A DNA stretch of 64,000 nt from Gymnorhina tibicen. Taxonomy: Eukaryota; Chordata; Aves; Passeriformes; Artamidae. Positions 25,061-38,200 of the stretch are shown one piece after another. Both the position numbers and the translations under genes were made by a program. Each line of letters begins with the position of its first letter. Position 1 is the first letter of the stretch. The notes below the pieces were generated by a model. The model saw only the letters and a list, made by a program, of their open reading frames with translations, did not search any database and had not been told where the DNA came from. The stretch is from the NCBI GenBank assembly GCA_013399875.1, contig VXAZ01009467.1, positions 248,001-312,000 on the forward strand, written 5' to 3'.

Positions 25061-28000
25061 TCTTCTGTACTATGCAGTCCTCTGAGGATTTGATGGTGAT
25101 CTCCTCAGAAGTAATATGGAGTTTCTTGGCAATTGAAGCATTTGACCTGGAAGACTGGTGCTCAGATGATGTGCAAACAATGCCTTCCTTCCAGTGCCTT
25201 GGCTCACATCTGCAGTAGTTCCCTGGGAGCAATTTTCCCCGAAAAGCTGTCTCTGATGGGCCACAAGAGCAAGCAAACTTTTGCAACTAATAAAACTTCT
25301 GCAACAAGACCTGCTGCTATTTTGGAGCAAAAGCCTTCATAAAAAAACAACGGAATGTAACAACTCTTGCTAGCTGAGCTAGACCCCAAACAAATAAGTG
25401 AAAAAGATAACGCAGAACAGCACCACCTCATGCTGACTATCACTACTGCAACAAGCACCTCCTTTACATTTTCACTGCCTTATCCCTATGGGACTTCCAT
25501 GGTCCAGGAAAAGCCATTGAGAAAAACAAGCCTGTTTCTCGATAAATGTGTGTTGGCCACATACGGGCTTAATGCTCCGCTGGTCACATTACCCAGGGTT
25601 CACAAATCAAAAAGAAGTTGAAAACAGTCCTATTTAAACTGATTTAAACTTGTAAAAAACCAGAACTGTTCCAGAAGTCCCTCTGTCATTCAGGGGTAGT
25701 TATAGAGGGGGAAGACTATCTCAGTGATGTGCTTCTATTTTGGTCTCTCCAAGGGCTGGAGGGAGGAGAAGACTAAGCTCCCAGTGTGACAGGGAGCATG
25801 CAGGAAGGTAGATGCTCTCCAAAGTATTTTTGCCTGCAAGAGTGTTGTCTATAGGAGCTCATGGTAAAAGCATGAACAGAAATGTGCTTGTTCTTTCACT
25901 GACATCGTAAGAGAACTGCATTGTACACTGAATCTAGGCAACACTGGAGACACCCATTTCCCTGCAATGTTTAATGTGTAAAATGAGGGGGGTTGACTTG
26001 TTCTTGTTGAAATACTGACTCATTAAAATTTGCAAAAGACTAACTCTTCTTGCATTTTTGAGTGCAGTTGTGAAGTCTTTGCACAGAACTAATGCAGACA
26101 AGGACAACATTATATTCACTCTACAAAATCACCTGTTTCTTTTCTTACCACATATGTAAGAAAGTCTTAGGGAAATCACCATGCCTCTTCAAAGAGAAAT
26201 TAAATGAACATAAGAATATTCATATGAATAACATAAGTCATATTACTTTTCATACTGATTTAATTTGTCTGTACTTCCAGAATACTCAATAGCTTCTCTT
26301 TTTTTTTTTCACTGCAAGCTACTATTTACACAATCAACTTAGTTGTGGATGATTTATCCTTAAAGCGAGTCAAAACCAATGTGCAGAAGGTGAGGAAGAA
26401 GTGGCCAAAGATGGTGGCTGAGAGCTGCAAAATGAGGCAGTGCTAATGCGTCCACTTGGGTGCGAGGGATCCTGCTCTTCTGTGGTCACCCCACGCTGTC
26501 TGCAGAAAAGCAGGATGGAGAGGGGCAGGCACATTGTGTTGTGGCAGAACAAGGAGGCAGAGGCTGCTGACCTTGATGAAGACGCATGCCTGTGTCTCCT
26601 GCAAGAAACTCAAGACACCCCTCACGCTGCACAGCTACGGGCACTGGCACAGCTGGTCTCATGCCAGCATCACTAGTGGAGCTGCCCAGGATTTCTTGCT
26701 TGCCCAGTAAGCTCAGTCAGCTGTGGTTTGTGTTGTGATAAGCCTCCTTGGACAGAACCACATGAGAGTGCTGTAAGTGAGCTGGCCCACAAGGAACGCT
26801 TTCATTCTGGGAGCATTTATTTGTTTTGGCTGCTCTCTCATTTGCCTGCGACACTATAGCATTCATCAATAGATACAGATCAGTGTTTGTATGCTCAGCA
26901 CCTTTCTTGCATCTGAATTTTTTCCAAACCAGCCAAGTTACACAGATCTGGCTGATATGTCTGAAGCCTCCAAACTTCCTTTTTTCCACTCCAGCCTGTA
27001 ATAGCTGGCTGCTGGTGATTAATCTGCTAATTAGCAAGGGTGGACCAAAAAGAAAAGAAAAAAAAAATGCTTATAATTAAAGAACATATCCCCCAGGCAC
27101 ATAATTGAGGGATCACCATCTCCTAAGAGAAGCTGCTTGCCCTGCAATACATGTGTTTATATTTCACATTGCGTGCCATATCCTGCACTTTCTTTTGGAA
27201 GAGTTAAATACAGCAGAAAATTATACTTAATATTTTAATAACCTTTAACTGTGAACCCCCAGCCTCACTACCCTGTAAAGGAAGAGACCCAGGAAAAAAA
27301 CACTTATTGGAGAAACTTAAATTAGCTATGCAACTTGCTCAAAATTATTGCAGACTTTCAGCACTTTCATGAGGATGAGCTTGGTTCCTCAGGCTTGTTC
27401 ATACAGAACAACCCAGAGTTATAAAGCTCCACCAGATGCAAACCCAGCATCTTTTCTACCAGACACAGCCCTGCAGTTTCACCACAGCCTCCCTCGCACA
27501 GTCACTGCAGTGCTCGGATGTGAGAGTTTTGTTTTGTTTGCAACTACATGCCCCACATTAATGAGCAGCCTCAAGAATTAAAATTCAAGTGAGAGGACCA
27601 TCATATACTATGAAAAAGCTTCACATCCCTTACTTTCCTGCTGAGAAGAACCCCAGACCAGACATGTAAGGTCCTCCTCTTCTTGCATGTTCTAGCTAGC
27701 AGGAAATCCAGCCAGAGCTTCCTGGCTCCGTGGAGACCGTGTGAACAGAGAGGCAGAAGGCACAGAAGCAGCAGCCACCAGCCCTGGAGGACAGCTTTGC
27801 GCCCCCGGTAGGAAAGAGTTTCTTTTTCCAGAGTCCTGCAGACACTCAGACAAGCTCACCCTGTGCTATCTCCTGGGCGAGGAAGTACAACAGCTCTCTA
27901 TGCAAACTTCTCCTGAAGAGCTGTGCAGCAGGAAGAAGATAGATTTGCTTTCCAGAAAGCAAATACTCCCTTCTCACTCTGGGTAAGAGGTAAAATATAA

Positions 28001-29689
28001 TGCGAGATGAACAGGAAGCAGAAGCTGTACAGAGGAAAGGCAGTGAGCCCTTCTCTGGTGTCTCACAAGTCTGACGGGGGTTTCAGGACCTTACACATCT
28101 GTATTTGTCTCTTTAGGCTCTGCAGATGGCCACACTGACATCTCTGAGATTGGAGAACCACATCCACAAGGCTGCAGACAACCCACCCCGCACTGAGCAC
28201 AGGGCTTGTTGCTGGCTCAGCCCTCCCATTAGCATTACTGTTTTGTGCCATTACAAGGCCTGAGGATCCTCACAGGGAGGTTGCTAGGCATGAGAAGAAA
28301 AATATATTTTTTAAAAAATTGACAGCAACATAGCATGCAGCTTCTACAGCTCCGTGCGTCTGAGAGCTGATGGTGCTCCCAAGGCACATACGCAGTGCCC
28401 GTCTCTAGCTCCAGGTGCTCTCCCTGCTTGAGACAGAAACGATGCAAATACAGCTCCCATTAGCGGGGTACCCCGGAGGACCACACAAGCACATTCCTCT
28501 CCATCCCCTCGAGTAAAAAGCGGCCTCCAGCCTTTCACTGTGTCAGCACAAAGAGTAATTCACATGCATATGAATGCATTTGGCTAATCATAGCGTAGGG
28601 ATAATTCTCTGTATATAATTACATGCAGCACTAGGCAGTTAACACTGCAGGGATGTTAAGGTCTACTTACATGTACGAAGGGGGATGAAGGTTATTATGC
28701 AATGGGCAAACAGGCCGTTTCAGGCCTACTGGTGTACTGTGCATAGACATTGAGCCAAAATCTATATGTAACTCAGTGCAGTCCTGATTAAAACCAAAAA
28801 TAGCTGTTGCTGGTGAGGTTCAATTTAAACTCTATCTCCTTATCTTTGTCAGAAATGTACATCTTTGCTTGAGGATCTCCATCATAGTGATAGCTGAAGC
28901 TGCCTGGCTTGCTGCATTATTATTAAGCCTGGTGCTATGCACCGTGCTCACTGTCTCACTTTCAGAAGTTCTAAGCAGCTCTATATCTCATAGACAGCAA
29001 GGGATTAACAAGTACTTAGTATCCCTGAATATCATGACAGCTTTGTCTGGGGTTGAGGCTTTTCTGAAATCTGTGACTGAAAGAGAAATATGGGGTCTTT
29101 TGAGCAGAAAAAAACTAATACAAACCTGAAAGCAGAATGTCCTTTTCCCCATTTTTTAAAATATCAAGTACAATTCAAAACTGGAGAATAAATAGAAAAG
29201 TAAAACAACATCCTTGAATTAGGCATCAAGAAGGTGGAGAAAGCAATTCACACCACTGGGAATACAAGAGACAGGAAAACTCAGAAATATGAGCAACTCA
29301 ACGTCAAGAGAGATCCAAGCAGTCGCAGTATATGAGGCTATTTTCCAAAGCTCAGGAGTCAGGGTAAAAAATTATGAGGTTTTAAAAGAATAGAAACTTC
29401 TATTCCAATTTCTAAGCATGGAGAAGATACACCAATCTGCTTTTGTCCAAAGCTATTTTTTTGCTCTGCTGTCATCACAACTAGAAACTTAATTCATACA
29501 AGCCAAGTTTGAAATTATTGAACAATTAGCCGGCTTTCTAAGAAACAGCAAATATTAATAGACTCGTGAGAAAGTCTTATGAACTGGCAAAGCTGAATTA
29601 GGAACCCCTGGTGTCGGAGCAAACCCAAACAGAGACAACAAGAATTGCTGACTGCAGCCAGGGCAAATCTCCCTATAAATCCTGTGTGA

Positions 29690-29770
29690 GCCAGTGATTC
29701 TCTGCGTGACCTTTGGCAAATCGTTTGGTCTTGGTTTGTTCCTCTGTCTACTCAGCTGGAAAACTGGGTT
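29690..29770 (+). mobile_element. MIR-like SINE core fragment
   Basis: The string TGCGTGACCTTTGGCAAATC followed by TTTGTTCCTCTGTCTACTCAG and GGAAAACTGGG matches the MIR core pattern I recall (TGTGACCTTGGGCAAGTCA, CTCAGTTTCCTCATCTG, AAAATGGGG). It ends at a 15-A run at 29771-29785. Confidence 0.7.
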
Positions 29771-29785
29771 AAAAAAAAAAAAAAA
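29771..29785. repeat. Poly-A run (15)
   Basis: Fifteen A residues directly after the MIR-like fragment. They are probably a later homopolymer expansion rather than a retroposition tail, because MIR elements do not usually end in long poly-A. Confidence 0.9.
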
Positions 29786-32700
29786 GCAGGAGCCGACTGA
29801 AAACCAGATGCTGAGCATGAGCTAAGCCTTTCCAGGTAAATAAATGATTTAAAAATAATTCTGATAACAAAATGTCAAGTATATCTTATGTTTTACTCTA
29901 TGTATTTGCTACTGGACCCAAGCCCATTTCCCCCAGAGGATGTACATGGCTACAGAGAGGAGGGATCTGGTGCCAAATCAATAGGGAGAGCCATCAATCC
30001 TTGCAGGGTATATCAGACTGCCAAAGATAACACTGTGATAACAGCAAATCCCACCCAGATTTCCAACCCAGCTCACGGCTGAGGCCAAGGCCAAGGCCAA
30101 ATGGTTTTCTTCTATGCAGAAAGGGACAAGGAAGCTACTGGGAGCCCCAAGAAAGCCCTTGAGTTGGTCTCTGTGGAGCCGGGGAAACCCCACAGGGGCA
30201 AGGTCTCCCATTGGGTTGGTTTGGATCCTGGGAAGCGTTCCTGTAGTTTCTGCCAAAAGACAGGCTACTTCCCTTAAATCCCATCCCCCCATTTCAAAAT
30301 AAGTCAGGCTCAATAACCTTTCAGAGATACACTGCAGAAGCCATTTGCTAGAGCTAGTTTTGTGGACAGGCTGAGGACATACTACAGAAGCAAGGGGGAA
30401 AAGGCTGTTGGATTGGGGTTTGGGGTTAGGTTTGCAGTTTGTTTTGTTTGGGCTTTTTTTCCCTCCAGCTTTGATTTATTGCCAAAGTTGACTTACGAAC
30501 ATTTATTTACTGCTGTTGGCAGGCTGAGTGTGCACGCTGCCTAACAGATTTATCTGTTAGACTGCTGGGTGGTCACCATTCTTGTGTTGTAAGATTAATT
30601 GTAAAGACTCCTAGGGCAACTGGTACTGGAAAGTTTAGGCCATTTAAGTAAAATAATAATGCATTTTTCTCCATGGCCCCATCCTTCTGCAGTAGAGAAG
30701 TCAGGAACTGCAGCAGACCAGTGGTGCAGCTCCTCAGGCCTGAGGAGGGACGGTGGCTATCTCAGCACAGAGAAGGCTTGTGTACCTTATCAGCTCATTC
30801 TCCAGACCCAGCAAGGCAACACAGTGCTGAAAACACTGAAACTTGCCTTGCTGCTTCCTTTGTTCCTATGGGAATGCCACAGCTATGGGCTGTAAATTTT
30901 TCACTCTCCTGGATTTCCAGACCTACTGGCTCGATTTAGCCACCGGTGAACATGGAAGAAGTTACTGGCTTGCAAACTCATGTCTGAGTCCTCAAAAGGA
31001 TCTAATACTCTTCTGACACCTAAATACTATTGATTTCTTTCAGTCTGATTTGGAGGTCAGCACAAAAATCCCTTTTGGGACCTGTGCTTAAAAGCCAGTG
31101 ATCAGTGAGAAAAATATCGTTAACTCTAATTGCTGTGGTCTGAACTGAACTTTTCTTATTGTCCTGCCACTGTGGTGAGTTCAGGAAATGTTCACAGAAA
31201 GCACTGAGTTGGCACTAATCCATCACATGTCTCCATTTGGGTAGCAGAGGTCAGTGATTTGGGCTGAGAGGGAAATTGCTGGCTCCCACCCCTTAGGGCC
31301 ACACGGTTATCAACAACAGCAATGATGTGGAAGCACAAGACTTTCAGTGCTGATGACTTCTCTTATTTGAGCCATGAACAGCACCTGCAAAGCCAACAGG
31401 GACTATTTTCATAGAGGGAACTCCACTGGCTTCACAACCTTGTATGACCTTTACAGCCATAGTTGCACCCGTGGGCTATTGGGGATACTATGTGTGCTCA
31501 CACCCGTGCTGCCAGAGGTGTTTCAGGGTGAGGAGGGGTTAATGGGAGTCCCATTGCCTGGCAGCACCAGTAATTCTTGTGTTTATATATCCAGTTCTCA
31601 GAGTGAGGGGACAATTCCACTGTAGAGAGTATTTTTAGACTGAAACTTTCTATGGGTTTGCACTGAGTGAGAGTGAACTTACTAGCCAGTTCAAATATCA
31701 GTTTTAATAAAGCTTAAAGGACTTTGCCAGTTTGGGAACATAGGGTGCCACTTCTCTGGGGTGTAGAGATTGCTGGCTGGGATTTTTTTTCTTTTTATAC
31801 TTCAGTGATCTTTTTTTTTTTGCATTAGCATTAGCTTCTCATTTCCTTACAACTGAGTGGGCAATAACAAGACCTCAGACACACAGGGACTGCTGTTAAA
31901 CTCACAGGCACACAGAGCAAGCAGAAGCTTCACAGTAGATCGACCAGACTTCAGGCAGAAAATAACCCCCTTCTGGCTTTCTGATGTTCCAGCTACAGTA
32001 TGAAAAGGTCAAATGCCAGCGAAAAGCTGCAGAAATGTCCCCTTTCACTTTTTGTTCCTGGTCTGACCCTGTGTCCCACAGTGCTGGCACAGCAGCCCAT
32101 CAAGGAGGGAGAGTGGCTGGCTTGCATCCGGTGGCTCCCAAATCAGCCAGTGCTTGGACAGCAAAGGCTCCCCAGGAGCTGTGAGCTCTGGTGTGTGACT
32201 GAGAGGAAAGAGTTTCCCACCCTTGATCAAGCTGGTGGAAGGTTGTTAGCAAATGCATGGGCCTGTTTGCTCCTGTGTTGAACAAGCAGCCCATCATTGT
32301 TCTTTCATATTGTTTTTCTGTAATTCCCCTTCCAGGGACTTTTCCAGGTTGCTTGTTGCTGCTCCCCTATATTAGCCATATCTCTGCAAGTTTGCCTCTC
32401 TTCTGCAGTGGTTTCATCGCACAGCCCGCTCAGAGGAGAAGAGACCTTCCCCACTGGTTTCTTCTCCCATCATGAAGGCACACTTGCCCCCTCTGAGCAG
32501 ATTTGGCAGGCTAACCCTTCTCCTCTGCAGCTGCCAGGCCAAGACCAGGGTGATAACATGAAAGTTATCACACATACACACATCTTTTTCTTTTCAAATA
32601 CCTAAAACCTTTACTAGGTTTCCACATCTAGTAAATCATCCATCAAAGGCGCAGCATGGGCAGGAGGTGGGAAGGAAGCAATGAACTGAAATAAACGTTC

Positions 32701-33011
32701 TTAAACCAGCTTTAGACCTCTACTTTTTCCAGGCTGGTGCAGTCCTGGATTACAAGAGCACTTGGAGGTAGCTGAGAAAGAAAGTGAGGTGACACCTTCA
32801 GAGGGCAGGCAAAGCCCCTCAGCAGATACATGTACTTGGTAGCTTTTGACTTTTTGGTCCATGAAAGGATCTGCCTTGTCCATTCCAGGGTCTCTGGAAG
32901 CAAATCTTTCCTCTCACTCCAACAAAGTAATCATGCAAATGTTCTGCTGTGGGACAAGATTACAAGTGTTGCTTCTTAGGGGTAGGAAAGACTTGCTAAG
33001 CCCTATGAAAA
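29786..33011. other. Intergenic stretch, no gene recognised
   Basis: About 3.2 kb without supported genes. It holds a small (CCAAGG)3 tandem repeat at 30083-30100. A possible old repeat fragment near 31015-31060 has an ACACCTAAATAC / TTGATTTC pattern. No other structure stands out. Confidence 0.55.
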
Positions 33012-33077
33012 CTTGGTGGTTGAACTAGGTGACCTTTAAAGGTGCCTTCCAAACAAACTATCCTGGGATTCTATGAA
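33012..33077 (+). mobile_element. CR1 3' tail fragment
   Basis: TGGTTGAACTAGGTGACCTT, then AAAGGTGCCTTCCAAACAAA and GGGATTCTATGAAAA, is the typical 3' end of an avian CR1 in the forward orientation. Sequence upstream of about 33012 is not recognisable as CR1. Confidence 0.88.
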
Positions 33078-33880
33078 AACCTTGAGAGCACACCCACAAT
33101 TATGAAATGTTAATTAATGGCCATAAACTAGCTCACTCCAGACTGTCAGAGAAGTATGTCCAAGAGCATCCTGGGGCAGCCTCTTCTTTACCACATTACT
33201 GTGATCATGCCCTTATACTCATCTTTCCCATAGGCAGCTCAGTCAAGGAAATGGGCTGACAAGGGGTACTTTGTTCTCTCTGATGATGCATCCCATGCAA
33301 TCAGACCCGTAAGTCCCCTTCTCCTTTGGCAACTTTGGACATAAAAGTTCAGCTGACTGTACCATGTCAGGGAGAGTGAGTAATCAATGATAGAAATGGA
33401 AAAAAGCTTACAGAATGCACTAGACTTTCATTTTCCTCCTCTCTTAATTTTGAAATTACATTATTTGATATATTCTTTCATGTTTGTATCTTGCATCCAT
33501 TTTAGTGGAAATTTTGAATGAATGAGAGTTGCAGTAGCTAATTCATGATAACCATTGACTATATAACAACATTAGTACCAGAAAAGATGACACTTTAATG
33601 GCAAAGTTACCAGTTCTTAACAGAAAATGAAGTCTTTTTTCTGAAGTGCATTTGTAAATTCAGTGCATGGTTAAATTTCACTCTCTGCCTTTGAGCACAG
33701 TGGTTAGTTCATAAAAGCAGATCAGAAGGAGGGGAATACAGAACACAGTTCTGCATACAGCTCAAATCCATTTTCCTTTTCTTCTTTTTTTTCAGTAAAA
33801 GGGATAGATATTTTTCATGAGCAGAAAGTTGCTGTTGCCATTTTTTTAACAGAAAGGCCTTCTTGCCTCTCTCAGCAAAA

Positions 33881-34034
33881 CTGGAGCATTCTTGTCTGTA
33901 AAAATGTCACATCTTCACCTGGGGCAAATTCATGGAAATTTACAAAGATTTACAACAAGAAGCAAAGTTTTAATTTTCGTGAATATGCCCCAGGTGAAAA
34001 TGTGACATTTTTACAGAGAGGAATGTACCATTCT
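33881..34034. repeat. Long inverted repeat inside an 11-bp direct repeat
   Basis: Bases 33887-33940 pair with 34025-33972 in register: 48 of 54 positions are complementary with no insertion or deletion, leaving a 31-base loop (33941-33971). The strongest core is CTGTAAAAATGTCACAT and its complement, followed by TTCACCTGGGGCA and its complement. Weaker pairing extends outward. The identical 11-mer TCTCAGCAAAA lies directly outside both ends (33870-33880 and 34035-34045) and looks like a target-site duplication. It could be a snap-back MITE-like element, an old palindromic amniote repeat, or a hairpin RNA locus. The family is unknown to me. Confidence 0.9.
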
Positions 34035-34217
34035 TCTCAGCAAAAGAGTACTTTCCTAAAGAAATAGCAGCTCAATTTTAAAAGCTGCCTTCCATTACAT
34101 TTTTTAGATCTACAAAGGAGAAAGTTTAATGCACCCATAAACTCCTCTCCTTTCCCATTTTGCCACAAACTGGATCTTCTCAGTTAGAGAGACAGTATTA
34201 CTTTTATTGTCATTATA

Positions 34218-34510
34218 TTTAGGATTCTTAATCATGGATCAAGACGCCATCATGCCAGGCACTGTATAAAGAGAGAACATAAGGCTGGTTCTTGCTTCAA
34301 AGAGCCGAGCCCCCATGGCAAGAGGCAGCAGCATGGGGGAGCGTATGGAAACGAGACAACAGATTATCGGCAGAAGAGGTTTAGAAGTTGATGTACCACA
34401 ACCACTATGCCTTGTGCTGGGAGAACGGAGTCACCACCTATCAAATCACAAAACCTTTGAATTCGAGCTGAGGATTAGGGACAGACTTTGAAGGATCTTG
34501 CTCGTCTGCG
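34218..34510. repeat. Ancient amniote interspersed repeat
   Basis: The stretch around ATCATGGATCAAGACGCCAT, then CCAGGCACTGTATAAA, GAACATAAGG and CTTCAAAGAGCC, follows a well-known old repeat pattern (GGACCCCATTGTGCTAGGC, GCTGTACAAACAC, CCCCAAAGAGCTTA, recalled from reptile and bird genomes). Weaker matches continue through GGAAACGAGACAACA and TTTGAAGGATCTTG. I cannot give the database family name. Confidence 0.6.
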
Positions 34511-34639
34511 GCAGGCAGAAAAAGATGAGGTGCAATGCCATTAATGCGAAATTCTCCATTTGTCCTGCTGTCACTCAGATAACAAGTTGCTTATATATGA
34601 AGACAGGACTGATATAAAACACCAGAACAGAGCACCAGA

Positions 34640-35290
34640 AAGCAGAGAAGGATTTAGGGGTAACTGTGGCATGAGAAACCAACAGTGTTCTGCTACTGCA
34701 GAAACTGAAAGCATTGTACTGGGGTACAGCATCAGGATCACCATTTATAAAACTGTCTGACGTATCTGTTGTCAATTTAGTGCTGCCAAGGCCCTGCCTA
34801 GGGTATTTCATTCAGCTCTAAGCACATCTTAATTTTTTTTAAGATTACAGAAAACAACCTATGTCCTAAGTATGGTTCTTCAAAGTAGCAAAATCAATTA
34901 GAGACCTAGAAAATACAATTTAGGAAGTGAGACTGCAGGAAATTTTATTGTTTAGTCTAGAAAAGACAAGACTGAAGGGAGATAATAAGAGTCTTTAAAT
35001 ACATCCAAGTTATCTGCAAATGTGGGGGAATAATTTTGATGAGAGGATGGGAAATCATGGACTTTGATAGTTGCAAAAAAGATTCAGGATGAACATGAAA
35101 AAAAAGTCTGATAGTAAGGATGATTAAGCACTAGATAGATTGGCTGGGGAAACTGTTACATCTCTATCATTTTTTGTTTGTTTTTGAATAAGAGCTTAGG
35201 CAAACATCTGTTTGTGAACAGCTTAGGTACAAGCTGATCCTGCTGTTGGGCAGAGAAGGGATCAGATCTGTGGTAAGCCATCAAGGTGCT
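34640..35290 (+). mobile_element. Old, divergent CR1-type LINE 3' portion
   Basis: The order of motifs follows the 3' coding end and UTR of reptile/bird CR1 elements: AGAAGGATTTAGGGGTAACT, CAACAGTGTTCTGCTACTGC, TTTCATTCAGCTCTAAGCAC, GAGACCTAGAAAATAC, TTTAGTCTAGAAAAGACAAG, TAATAAGAGTCTTTAAATAC, GATTAAGCACTAGA and TTAGGCAAACATCTG. It is far more diverged than the CR1 at 20 kb and has no long open frame. Boundaries are approximate. Confidence 0.8.
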
Positions 35291-38200
35291 CTGAACCACA
35301 CCAACTGCCCAGCTGGAACTGCATTTGCCTGAGGGGTACAAAAACTCCCAACTAGACTGAGTGGAGACATGTGTGAGAAACTCTGAAATGTGCTGGGGAG
35401 GACCATCTCTCACAATTCTTTCAAAAGTAGTTGGAAAATGCATGGCATGTAGAGTGTAATATTTTCTGTGACATGTATTATAGATAGGGGTCTTCAGTGT
35501 GTGCCTGTGCTTGAGTACTTTGAAGTTTAATGCAGCTTTTTGAGAAGGTGATGGACACCAGCCTTCTGGAAGCCAAAGAAAAATCTCTCAGACTTTTTAA
35601 AAGCTTGCTCCTCAGTCACTCATGTCCTCTACTAATTCAAGGGCGCCTCTGCTCCGCAGTCTTTTCCAGACCAGTTTGGGCAAGACTTAATCAGCATTCA
35701 TAAAAAGAGATGATTGCTCTTAGAGAGCATAGAGAAATGGGAAGCAGGAAACGTGGTTACATTGATGAGAAGTACAACCAGTGAGGCTTGAGTACAGCAC
35801 TGAATCAAACCACAAAAGTGCACAAAAAAGAGATTCTGGAGACATGCAGAAAAGCCAGGAACTTGTGCTCTCCCAAAATTTGTTCTGTGGTTTGGAGATC
35901 TGGGTCAGACCACATAGATCAGAGGGAGTTGCAATGACAAGGGTGGGAAGCAGAGAGACCCGCACTACAGCAAATGAAACCCTAGAAGCGATTTATAGGC
36001 AGTGCCTCAGTCTTACCCGCCTAAAATCCCTTTCAAGTGGAGCAGGAGGGAGAGACTATGGCTGCCACAGCATCCTGCTGCTTCTGCAGTGGTAGGTGCT
36101 GCTGCACAGCTTTGAAACAGGCATGTTAGGTTCTGAAGGCATGAGCATATGAAAAAGATTACACAGACACTCTGCAGCTTTATTCTGTGATATGTAACTT
36201 GTCCTGAAAATGGGGAAGAAGCTGTTCCACTGTTACTGGGGCAGGAGCAAACACATGGACAAGTACCAGGGTGAAAGACATGTCATAAGATGTAGTCATT
36301 AAACTTTCTGACACCTCTTCTACCCCTTACAGTATGGTGGAGTATTTAGGAGTATTTAGCTCTACAGTGTTTGTTTGTTTCTCTTTGAGCATTATGACTT
36401 GATACATGAAGACTTTGCTCCTTGGAAAGATAAACACCTTATGCCGCACCACAGAGAAGGGATGGTCAAGAGACAGGTTGTGGCACAGAAACCACTTTGG
36501 TTCTTGCCCTTCCATCCTGCTGCTATCTGCAGCTGCAGCTTGCTGTGTAGTCAGTTAAAAGCAATAGTTCAATGGCATCACAATTCTGCAGGAGCACCTA
36601 CTCACCCACCCTGGCATCACAGATGCATGTGTGTCTTCACACCTCTCCTGCTAACACCATGGGATTTACCCCAGACCAGTCATGGAAAGTGAGAACAATG
36701 ATATCCCATTGCCTCCATGAAGAAATAAAACATCTGGGGAACATGCACTCAATACCTCAGCCCCGCTGTCAGCAATGCAACTCCTTACCACACATTTCTG
36801 CCCAAAGAAACAAATCATAAGGGTGAGTGATACAGACAAAAAACCATAGTAATAAAAAATTCCTAACCCATCTCAGACCTGTCCCACATCGGGAAGATGC
36901 TGCACATGGAAGCTTTCCCTGAAGGTGCTGTCTTTCTGCCTAGCACCAGTGCAGCTCTGGTGACAGACAGGACAACCAGAGAAACATGAATGTTGACAAC
37001 ATTAGGAGAGTTTCAGCAAGTGCACCCACACAGGGACCAAGTTTCCAGCAAACAAGACAAGGGGGGGTGTGCTGCATGTGAAGCTGCACTGCGGGTGCTG
37101 TCAAGTGGATTAGAAGCAGGTAGAAGATTTATCTCTGCCTACATAGACTGTCTGAGTTTTCTTCCAAAATTTGCAGGGAATATGTAGCTCCCTACTGCTG
37201 AGGAAAATTAATAATTTCTACAAGATGTGTGCTTTGCGGTTGAGTTTCCTCCTTTCACATAAAAGACAATTGTTTTTTCTTTTTAAAGAAAATAATCTCT
37301 TTTTTTTCCTCCTTTTTTTTTTTTTTTTTTTTTCCTGGGGGGTGATAAAGCAGTGCAGACCAGAAGTGACCAGGAGGGTGCTTGTCCAGTGGAGAGGAAA
37401 GGTCCCAATAGAAAATACTTTTCCTTCCAGGTGATCTCCTGCTTCTCAACTTTGTGAAATGCCTGAAAGACCTGGATAGATGTACCAAAGGTACACATAT
37501 GCACATGAGAGAGGGGGGTGAGTGGAAAGAAGGCAACAGATAACAAATTACTTTTGAGACAGATTTTGACAGGAAAACACTCGGAAGTCAGGTCGCCTAC
37601 AGAGACTGATTCATTTCAGCTTGAAGCACAAATGTGGTTGCTAGCCTAATCCCCACAAAACCACAGAGAACTTCCACTAAAGAGTTCATTAGACTTTGAC
37701 AAACTACATGCACTGAGCTGTGTGTGCTTGCTGGGCTTCCCTGGGACAGTGGAAAGTGTTTAATACACTGGCAAACATCTTAGAAGGGAAGGTATATTTT
37801 CTCATATACTTCCATGTAAAACATTTTTGAAATATTTATTCAATGTGACTCCAAGGCTGCCATGTAGCTCCCAGGAACAGCTGTGACCTTGGTAACGGAT
37901 GGGAAATCAAGCAGCTCAGCTCTGAAAACAGTCTTTCCAAGATGCTCTCAAGTTTGGTGTTGCAGTTTGAAGCAGGAACTTCCCAGTTCAGTGCCCATGT
38001 GGAGGAAAAAAAAGGGAAAAAAAAAGAATGTTTCTATTCACCAGCTCAGCCCTCACAAAGTACTACTGTGTTTCCTTCCCAGGGAAGTGCCTAGGGAATT
38101 AAGACATTATTTCCTTAAGGACTACCTGCTTCAGTTGTTTCCAATGATCGATTTTCATGACCCTTTTAGGCAGTCTAAGTCACTTTATGTAGTCAATGGT

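Larger units (their letters stand above)
21041..29689. other. Intergenic stretch, no gene recognised
   Basis: About 8.6 kb. It contains a CR1 tail at 24980-25060 and a probable old repeat at 22715-22790. TAAT-rich, non-repetitive blocks near 27010-27250 and 28555-28650 look like candidate conserved non-coding elements by composition only. No exon chain, RNA gene or long open frame is supported. Confidence 0.6.

Noticed and set aside
37271..37333. Possible retrocopy tail (poly-T)
   Set aside because: No processed gene body or target-site duplication could be recognised beside it. Treated as a simple repeat.
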